From Terriglobia bacterium (lineage in GTDB: Bacteria; Acidobacteriota; Terriglobia; Bryobacterales; Bryobacteraceae), in the NCBI GenBank assembly GCA_021324615.1, contig JAJPIT010000061.1:1-64000 (forward strand): a stretch of DNA of 64,000 nt, given 5' to 3'. The translations under genes were made by a program, and so were the position numbers. Position 1 is the first letter of the stretch, and each line of letters begins with the position of its first letter. Below are positions 57,949 through 64,000 of this stretch, piece after piece. Under the pieces are notes generated by a model, which searched no databases, was not told the DNA's origin, and worked only from the letters and a program-made list of their open reading frames with translations.

Positions 57949-58920
57949 CTAACGGGCCAGGAAGGGCCAGTGCCGCACAACGTGCAGGTGATAATGCACG
58001 ATTTCAAAATAGGCGAACGCGGCCAAGGCTACGACGATGATCGCGGTCCACATCCACAGCTTCGCCCACGGGAAGCGGCGGCCTTCGCGGTGCATCACCA
58101 GCAGGAAACTGGCGAAGACGCCGACAAAGTACAGCAGCACCATCGGCACGGCGAACAGCATCAGGTTGAAGACGTCCGGCGTGGGGGTCACGATGGCGGC
58201 GATCACCACGATCGCCAGAATCGCGTAGCGGGAGTGCGAGAGCAGCCATCGCGGCGAGGCCAGGCGCAGCAGCGTCAGGAAGAAGATCACCACCGGCATC
58301 TCAAACACCAGCGCCACGCCGAGCATCACGTTGACGAACAGATCGAAGTAACTGGTGATGGTGACCATCGGGACCACGCCGCCGCTCAGCCCGAGCCCCA
58401 GCAAAAACGCCAGACCATAGCGGAACGCGACGAAGTAGGCGAACAAGCCGCCGGCGATGAACAGTCCCGCGGTGCACAGCACAAAGGGCACGGCCCATCG
58501 CTTTTCCCGGCGGTACAGTCCCGGCGAGATGAAGGCCCACACCTGATACAGCACCCAGGGCGAGGCGACGAACAGCGAGATCACCAGCGGCAGCTTGAAC
58601 CACAGGATCATGAAGTTTTCCATGGGTTCGGTGATCACCAGAACCGGCGGATTCACGCCGATCTTCCGCAGCGCGGCCACCGCCGGTGCGCGCACCACGT
58701 CCCACAGCGGCATGGAAAAGGCGATGCAGACGACAAAGGCCACGCCCAGGCCGAGCAGCGCCTTGATGATGCGCGAGCGGAGCTCCTCTAAGTGCTCCAG
58801 AAAAGACATCCGGAGCATGCCGGCTTCTTCGTCGTCTTCTTCCGGAGCCGGCGCGGGCGGCCCGGGAAGGCGCGGGCCGCCGCCTGAAGGCGCCACCGCC
58901 TTGGAAATCGAATCATCCAT
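57949..58920 (-). CDS. tatC: Sec-independent translocase TatC
   Basis: 323 residues. About 60 extra N-terminal residues (acidic, Pro-rich) precede FLEHLEELRSRIIKALLGLG. Six membrane helices with the conserved Phe and SPWVLYQVWAFISPGL. The core receptor for twin-arginine signals. 24 bases after tatB. Confidence 0.96.
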   Translation of the reverse strand: MDDSISKAVAPSGGGPRLPGPPAPAPEEDDEEAGMLRMSFLEHLEELRSRIIKALLGLGVAFVVCIAFSMPLWDVVRAPAVAALRKIGVNPPVLVITEPMENFMILWFKLPLVISLFVASPWVLYQVWAFISPGLYRREKRWAVPFVLCTAGLFIAGGLFAYFVAFRYGLAFLLGLGLSGGVVPMVTITSYFDLFVNVMLGVALVFEMPVVIFFLTLLRLASPRWLLSHSRYAILAIVVIAAIVTPTPDVFNLMLFAVPMVLLYFVGVFASFLLVMHREGRRFPWAKLWMWTAIIVVALAAFAYFEIVHYHLHVVRHWPFLAR

Positions 58921-58944
58921 GCTGAAACGAACTGACCTTCTATC

Positions 58945-59424
58945 TTAGCTGTGCCGGGCTGCCGGCTCACTGCGGGGAACCGTTCCCTCGACCTGCGGCG
59001 CCGCCGCTTCCTGTTCCGGATGGGCTTGGCTGGCATTGGAAGCCTCGCCGGCAGGCGGTTCTGCGGCGGTCCCGGGCAATTCGGCGCTCGCGGATTCGGA
59101 GGCGCTTACGGTGGTGGAATGGGCGGCGGTGTTGGGGTATGCTTCCGCGGAGTATTCGCCGTAGTCCGAATACGAATACTCGTAATCGGAGGCCGCCGGC
59201 AGAGCGTTTTTGAGCTCGGCCTTGGTCTTTTCCAGCTCCGCTTCCCGCTCCAGATTGTACATTTCGCGCTCGAAGGACGCTTTGAGATCGTTCGAGGCGC
59301 GGCGGAATTCGGTCAATGCCTTGCCGATGGTCCGCCCGAGTTCTGGAAGCTTCTTCGGCCCGAACAGAACAAGGGCCACGATGAAGATGACCACCATTTC
59401 CTGGACGCCGATGGTGCCAAACAT
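58945..59424 (-). CDS. tatB: TatB-like translocase subunit
   Basis: 159 residues. MFGTIGVQEMVVIFIVALVLFGPKKLPELGR, then a long amphipathic helix and an acidic, low-complexity tail. The E at helix start and length favour TatB over TatA. First gene of the tatBC unit. Confidence 0.9.
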   Translation of the reverse strand: MFGTIGVQEMVVIFIVALVLFGPKKLPELGRTIGKALTEFRRASNDLKASFEREMYNLEREAELEKTKAELKNALPAASDYEYSYSDYGEYSAEAYPNTAAHSTTVSASESASAELPGTAAEPPAGEASNASQAHPEQEAAAPQVEGTVPRSEPAARHS

Positions 59425-59585
59425 CGAGTGCCTTGCTCCTTTAGACGACGCCGATTGCGTCTAGGCTCATCATAGCAGGAGCCGCGGCGCTCCGGAGCCT
59501 GCGGCGCCAGCTAAGGAGAACGCTCCGGCTGCCGTCAACGCTTTTTGTTTGGGCGCGTTGTGATATTCTGGCAAAGAAAAAGCGA

Positions 59586-60836
59586 ATGCAGGGGTTACAG
59601 GAGCGGCTCGCCGGCCTGCGCCAGCGCGTGGCGCGCGCGGCCGCGGATTGCGATGCCAGGATTGCGGCGCGGGCGGAAGCGGCGCGGGCGTCGTTTCGCC
59701 GCGTCGAGGAGTGGCTGGGCGGCGGAGAAGTCGAAACAGCTTCCGGCCGCCACTTCGAAACGGAAAAGATCTACGGGCATCATCGCCGGCACGGCAGCGT
59801 GGAGATCGGATCTTTGGCCGGGCTGCCCACGGACCTGCTGACGCCGCTGGCGGCCGCCAGCGCGCCGCCGCAGCAGTGGATTTTTCTCGATACGGAAACC
59901 ACGGGACTGGCGGCGGGCGGCGGAACGCGCGCGTTTCTAGTGGGCGTTGGACGCATCACGCCGGAAGGTTTCCACGTGCGCCAGTTTTTCATGCGCGAGG
60001 GGCGGGAGGAAGCGAGCCTGCTGGAGGCGCTGGCGCGCCATTTGCAGCCGTTCCGGGTGCTGATCACCTATAACGGCCGGGCCTACGATCAGCCGCTGCT
60101 GGAGGCGCGCTATCGATTTCATGGCATGCCTCCGCCGTTTGCCGCGCTCGATCATCTCGATCTGCTGCACGGGGCGCGGCGGCTCTGGAAGCTGCGCTTT
60201 GCAAGCTGCCGGCTGGTGGATCTGGAGAGGGCGATTCTGGGGGTGGAGCGGAGCGGCGACGCGCCGGGCGCGCTGATCCCCTATCTCTATTTTGAGTATC
60301 TGCGGACGCGCGAGGCGGCCCGCCTGCTTCCCGTATTCCAGCACAACGCGACGGATATTGTGACGCTGGCCTGTCTGACCGCGATCGTGCCGCAGGCGTT
60401 CGGGGACGCGGCGGGCGGGCGGAGCCGGCATGGGGCGGAGATGGCGGGCGCCGCGCGCTGGCTGCGTGAGGCGGGCCAGTGGGAGCAGGCGCTGGGTCTG
60501 TTCCGCCGGGCGCTGGAGGCAGGATTGCCGGATGATCTGTTATTCCGCACGCTGTGGGATATCGGAATGCTCGAACGCAAGCTGGGCGGCGACGCGGCGG
60601 CGATCTGGAGCGATCTGGCGGCGTCGCGGAATCCGTTCCGGGGCAGGGCGCTCGAGGAGCTTGCGAAGTATTACGAGCATGAGGCGAAGGATTACGCCGC
60701 GGCTCTGGAGCGGACGCGGCAGGCCCGGGCGATCGAAGACTCCGACGAGCTGCGCAAGCGCGAGGAACGGCTGCGGCGGAGGATCGCGGGAGCCTCGCAC
60801 AGCCGCCGCGGCCGCCGGAGCTCAACCCTCGGCTAG
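59586..60836 (+). CDS. YprB-like RNase H-fold 3'-5' exonuclease
   Basis: 416 residues. A short coiled N-terminus, then the exonuclease domain (about 95-265): FLDTETTGLAAGGG, LITYNGRAYDQPLL, QHNATDIVTLACL, all the DEDD acids. The C-terminal third is helical with TPR-like features (AARWLREAGQWEQALGLFRRAL). Role in nucleic-acid processing unknown. Preceded by an extended -10 TGATATTCT at 59560. Confidence 0.88.
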   Translation: MQGLQERLAGLRQRVARAAADCDARIAARAEAARASFRRVEEWLGGGEVETASGRHFETEKIYGHHRRHGSVEIGSLAGLPTDLLTPLAAASAPPQQWIFLDTETTGLAAGGGTRAFLVGVGRITPEGFHVRQFFMREGREEASLLEALARHLQPFRVLITYNGRAYDQPLLEARYRFHGMPPPFAALDHLDLLHGARRLWKLRFASCRLVDLERAILGVERSGDAPGALIPYLYFEYLRTREAARLLPVFQHNATDIVTLACLTAIVPQAFGDAAGGRSRHGAEMAGAARWLREAGQWEQALGLFRRALEAGLPDDLLFRTLWDIGMLERKLGGDAAAIWSDLAASRNPFRGRALEELAKYYEHEAKDYAAALERTRQARAIEDSDELRKREERLRRRIAGASHSRRGRRSSTLG

Positions 60837-60845
60837 AATCGGGAA

Positions 60846-62204
60846 ATGCGGGTTCTCGCGCTGCTGTTCTATTCCCTGGCGCTGGAGGCGGCGGGTCCCT
60901 TTCTGGTGGAGCCGTATCTGCAAATCGGGGACGCCCGTGGTTTGCAGAAATCGGAGACGTTCGCGCTGCTGTGGCATACGCCGGACGGCTCCGGCGGCTG
61001 GACGGTGGAAGTGAAGGCGGGGCCGGTGTGGAAGAAAGGGATCGGATGGAAGAAGATGCCTCCGCCCGCCAGCCGGCGCGTGGCGGTGAACGCGATCGAG
61101 CCGCATCTGGTGTGGCGCGCGACGCTGGCCGGTCTGGCGCCGGGGGAGGAGTTTCAATACCGGGTGCTTGAAGACGGCAAGCAGGTTTTTCTTTCCCGCG
61201 CGCGGGCGCGCAAATCGGCGTCGCAGCCCTACCGGTTCGTCGCGTTCGGGGACTGCGGGGCGGGGAGCGAGGATCAGAAGCAGGTGGCGGCGCAGGCCGC
61301 CAAACAGGATCCCGATTTCGTCTTCATTCCGGGCGATATCGTTTACACGCGCGGGCGAATCGCGGAATATCGCCAGAAATTTTATCCGGTGTACGGGCCG
61401 ATGCTGGCGTCGAGGCTGTTTGTGGCGGCGGTGGGCAATCACGACGCCGGCAATCGCGATTTAGGCTCGTCGCCGGACGGGCTGGCGTATTTCTACTACT
61501 GGGCGCAGCCGCTGAACGGTCCGGCGCATTCCAGTTTCGCGAAATTGGAGGGTCCGGAAGAGGCGCGGGATGCGTTTCGCTCCGCGGCCGGCGTGAATTT
61601 TCCGCGCATGGCGAATTTCTCCTTCGATTATGGAAATTCGCACTGGCTGATTCTCGACTCCAATCCGTACGCGGAGTGGACCGACCCGGCGCTGCGCAGA
61701 TGGATCGCCGACGATCTGGCGGCGACGCGCGCGACCTGGAAATTTGTCGGCTTTCATCACCCCGGTTTTAACTCCTCCAGGACGCATTTCGAGGATCAAT
61801 GGATGCGCGCGCTGAGCGATGTGTTTGAGGCGGGCGGCGTGGATGTGGTGATCGCCGGGCACGTGCACAATTATCAGCGCACCTATCCGCTGACGTTCCG
61901 GATGGCGGCGGTGCCGCCGATGCCGGTCCGGGAAGTGGCGGGGGAGTGGAGGCTCGACAAGGCGTACGATGGCGAGAAGGACACGACTCCCAAGGGCGTG
62001 ATTTATCTGATTACCGGAGCGGGCGGCGCCAGCCTGTACGATCCTCAGCAAACGGACAATCCGTCGAGTTGGAAGGAGTTCACGGCGAAGTTCAACTCCC
62101 GGATGCACTCCTTCACGGTGGCCGATATTGACGGGCGCGCCGCGGAATTCCGCCAGATTTCGGCGTCTGGGGAAACGATCGACCGTTTTCGGATTACGAA
62201 ATAA
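60846..62204 (+). CDS. Purple acid phosphatase-like metallophosphoesterase
   Basis: 452 residues, 9 bases after the nuclease gene. Signal peptide (to LEAAG), N-terminal fibronectin III-like domain (about 25-110), then metallophosphoesterase motifs FGDCGAG, PGDIVYTRG, GNHDAGN, FHHPGFNS and AGHVHNYQRTYP. Likely a secreted phosphomonoesterase with a binuclear metal site. Confidence 0.92.
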   Translation: MRVLALLFYSLALEAAGPFLVEPYLQIGDARGLQKSETFALLWHTPDGSGGWTVEVKAGPVWKKGIGWKKMPPPASRRVAVNAIEPHLVWRATLAGLAPGEEFQYRVLEDGKQVFLSRARARKSASQPYRFVAFGDCGAGSEDQKQVAAQAAKQDPDFVFIPGDIVYTRGRIAEYRQKFYPVYGPMLASRLFVAAVGNHDAGNRDLGSSPDGLAYFYYWAQPLNGPAHSSFAKLEGPEEARDAFRSAAGVNFPRMANFSFDYGNSHWLILDSNPYAEWTDPALRRWIADDLAATRATWKFVGFHHPGFNSSRTHFEDQWMRALSDVFEAGGVDVVIAGHVHNYQRTYPLTFRMAAVPPMPVREVAGEWRLDKAYDGEKDTTPKGVIYLITGAGGASLYDPQQTDNPSSWKEFTAKFNSRMHSFTVADIDGRAAEFRQISASGETIDRFRITK

Positions 62205-62213
62205 ATTGGTGCA

Positions 62214-62381
62214 TTAATAAGAGGAGCTCCTCGAACCGGGCCGTTGACGGATCCCGGCGGAAACGGCTGCGATGACCCGCGGCAGCGCGGGGCTGGATAT
62301 TGTGCCAGCGAACAGCCATGACCCGCAGACGATCCCAGTGGTGCCTAGGATAACCAGGATTTGTCGGATCGACCCTCTCAT
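62214..62381 (-). CDS. Small membrane peptide, doubtful
   Basis: 55 residues from the ATG at 62381; a GAGGAG lies 14 bases upstream. One hydrophobic helix (QILVILGTTGIVCGSWLFAG) and a basic tail. No family known. It may be noise. The rest of the 358-base gap 62205-62562 shows nothing except the upstream region of the TonB receptor. Confidence 0.25.
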   Translation of the reverse strand: MRGSIRQILVILGTTGIVCGSWLFAGTISSPALPRVIAAVSAGIRQRPGSRSSSY

Positions 62382-62562
62382 GGCGAGCGTGCGATCTCCT
62401 CGGCCTGAGAATAAGGCGCGTTTTCCGGCCGGCGCGGCGGGTGGAAGCGCCAAGTGCGCGGTGCTGCGGGCTTTGCCGCCGGTGTTGGCCTGGCATGCCG
62501 GGCGCGCGGGTCCAAACTATCACTGGTAGTAGCGCGGCGGGTGTTTATACGATGAATTTCAA

Positions 62563-64000
62563 ATGCATCGGTGGGTTATTTTCTTTGCTTTCGCGGGGGC
62601 CGTTTGGGCCCAGACTCCAGATACGGCGGCCATTCACGGGCACGTGACCGATCAGACGCATGCCGCGCTGGCGGGGGTGCGGATCGTGGTGAAGAATTCG
62701 CTGGGCGGGCCGGATCGGACGGCCGAAACCGACGGCTCCGGCGACTTCAGCGTCACCGGCCTGCCCATCAGCGGGACTTACACGATCCTGGCCGAGAAGG
62801 CCGGGTTCGCCGGGGCGCGGATCGGAGATCTGACGCTGGCCGGGGGCGTAGGCGCCGAAGTGAATCTGGAGATGAACGTCGCCGGGGCGCAGACGCAGGT
62901 GACCGTAACCGGCGTGGCGGGCGAAGTGCGCGCCGATTCGCCGCAGCTTGGCGACGCGATCAGCGCGCAGCAGGCCGAGGAGATGCCGCTGCTCAACAAG
63001 CGGATCACCTATCTGCCGCTGCTCAACGCGGCCAACCGCCCGGCGATCAATCAGGGCGACGTTTTCATGAACGAAAATCTGTTCACCACCAACGGCGCGG
63101 GACGGCGGCAGGCGTGGTTTGAAGTGGACGGCGCGACGGGCAACGATAGCTGGGGCCGGCAGACCATCTTCAGCAACATTCCGGTGGCGGCGGTGCAGGA
63201 GATGACGATTCTGGAGAACGCGTTTTCGGCCGAGTACGGGGGCAGCGCGGGAAGCGCGGTGAACATCATCACGAAATCGGGCGGGAACCAGTGGCACGGG
63301 CAGGCGGGGGAGGTATGGCGGCCGGCGGCGACCGAAGCGAAGCTGGCCGGATTCACGGCCTCCAACGCGGCGAGCGGAAACGACATCACCAGCGACACGC
63401 TGGGGCAGTCGGCGCTGTCGCTGGGCGGTCCCGCCGGTAAGGCGACGCACGTTTTCGCGGCGGGGGAGTTCAGCCGCGAGGACCGCGCCTCGCCGGTCAT
63501 TTCGCCGCTTGCCCCGGGCAGTTTTGTCGGCCATTACCGGGGATGGCTCACGTATTTCCGGCTGGATCATCAGATCGACGACCGCAACAGCATTTTTTAT
63601 CGAGGCGATGTGGACGGGTTTCACGACACCAATCCCAACGGAACGGTGGGAGGCAACAATCTGCCGAACGTGGATCGAATTTTTTACCGGCGGACGTATT
63701 CGAATGAGATCGGCGAGACGGCGGTGCTTTCGCCGGCGCTGCTGAACACTGCGCGCGTGCAGTTCCAACTGGCCTCGCCGATCACGCAGTTCACGCCGGT
63801 GATCGATTCGACGCAGTACGTGGTGCCGATCTCCAGCGGGGGGACGTTCACCAGCGGCACCTCGCAGTCGGCGCTGCTGCTGAACCGGCAGTATCAGGCG
63901 AACGACACGCTTTCGGCGAGCTGGGGGGCGCACCAGATCAAATGGGGCGCCGACGTGATCGCCGCGCACAGCGGCGGCAACAGCAAGGAGTTCGGCGGCC
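62563..64000 (+). CDS. Oar-like TonB-dependent receptor, 5' part
   Basis: Open to the window end; 479 residues visible. Signal peptide (to VWAQ), a carboxypeptidase regulatory-like repeat (about 22-110: IHGHVTDQTHAALAGVRIVV), then the plug with AVQEMTILENAFSAEYGGSAGSAVNIITKSGG. The type that is greatly expanded in Acidobacteriota; moves large substrates across the outer membrane with TonB. ATG at 62563 chosen by frame; a nearby ATG at 62552 is out of frame. Confidence 0.93.
   Translation, partial: MHRWVIFFAFAGAVWAQTPDTAAIHGHVTDQTHAALAGVRIVVKNSLGGPDRTAETDGSGDFSVTGLPISGTYTILAEKAGFAGARIGDLTLAGGVGAEVNLEMNVAGAQTQVTVTGVAGEVRADSPQLGDAISAQQAEEMPLLNKRITYLPLLNAANRPAINQGDVFMNENLFTTNGAGRRQAWFEVDGATGNDSWGRQTIFSNIPVAAVQEMTILENAFSAEYGGSAGSAVNIITKSGGNQWHGQAGEVWRPAATEAKLAGFTASNAASGNDITSDTLGQSALSLGGPAGKATHVFAAGEFSREDRASPVISPLAPGSFVGHYRGWLTYFRLDHQIDDRNSIFYRGDVDGFHDTNPNGTVGGNNLPNVDRIFYRRTYSNEIGETAVLSPALLNTARVQFQLASPITQFTPVIDSTQYVVPISSGGTFTSGTSQSALLLNRQYQANDTLSASWGAHQIKWGADVIAAHSGGNSKEFGG

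Overview
The window is a GC-rich, densely coded bacterial chromosome segment that looks like Acidobacteriota, most likely the Solibacter/Bryobacter branch. The main reasons are an acidobacterial-type VWFA protein, an Oar-like TonB-dependent receptor with an N-terminal carboxypeptidase-regulatory repeat, a class D sortase beside an LPQTA-tailed secreted protein, a fused AroD-AroE enzyme, a secreted HpaI-type aldolase and a PSMA-like M28 peptidase. No rRNA is present. Three intact tRNA genes are seen: tRNA-Asp(GTC), tRNA-Ile2(CAT) and selenocysteine tRNA(TCA).

Layout. 1-3330: the tail of a Csb2-like (type I-U/I-G CRISPR) gene, then a small island in the 3' end of tRNA-Asp, bounded by a 47-bp duplication of the tRNA and by mirrored pairs of a 9-bp repeat. 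It carries a RelE/HigB-like toxin with Xre antitoxin and a two-gene unit with a HEPN-like RX6H protein, but no integrase. 3531-22934: two-component pair, ComEC, IS3 and antitoxin remnants, glycogen debranching-type enzyme, M29-like protein, L28, AccA, DnaE, sortase with its substrate, DUF3300 protein, and a VWFA/zinc-ribbon/Hsp20 group. 22997-29405 (minus): a histidine operon hisI-G-D-C-B-H-F-A with overlapping genes, preceded by a His-rich leader ORF and an intrinsic terminator that together look like a his attenuator.

29539-35351: a 5.7-kb satellite-like integrative element inside tRNA-Ile2. It encodes an AlpA-like HTH protein, a primase-zinc-finger-like protein without its cysteines, a RepA-type ATPase, small proteins including a terminase-small-subunit/DUF5681-like one, a secreted cargo protein, a serine recombinase and a tyrosine integrase. 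The integrase gene ends inside the tRNA it rebuilt, and an orphan 5' half of the tRNA remains at the other border.

35414-64000: secreted cyanophycinase-like protein, DUF4097 lipoprotein, PilZ protein, a candidate small RNA with its own terminator, glutamate dehydrogenase, MutS, AnmK, FolP, glutaminyl cyclase, MutM, TatA, HU, a hexuronate-type MFS transporter with a KduD-like dehydrogenase, a class III aminotransferase, a second MFS transporter, aldolase, M28 peptidase, tRNA-Sec, AroDE, TatC and TatB, a YprB-like nuclease, a purple acid phosphatase-like protein and the start of the TonB receptor. Housekeeping genes are tightly packed in short operons. The two tRNA islands are the clear accessory regions and the best places to look for undescribed biology.
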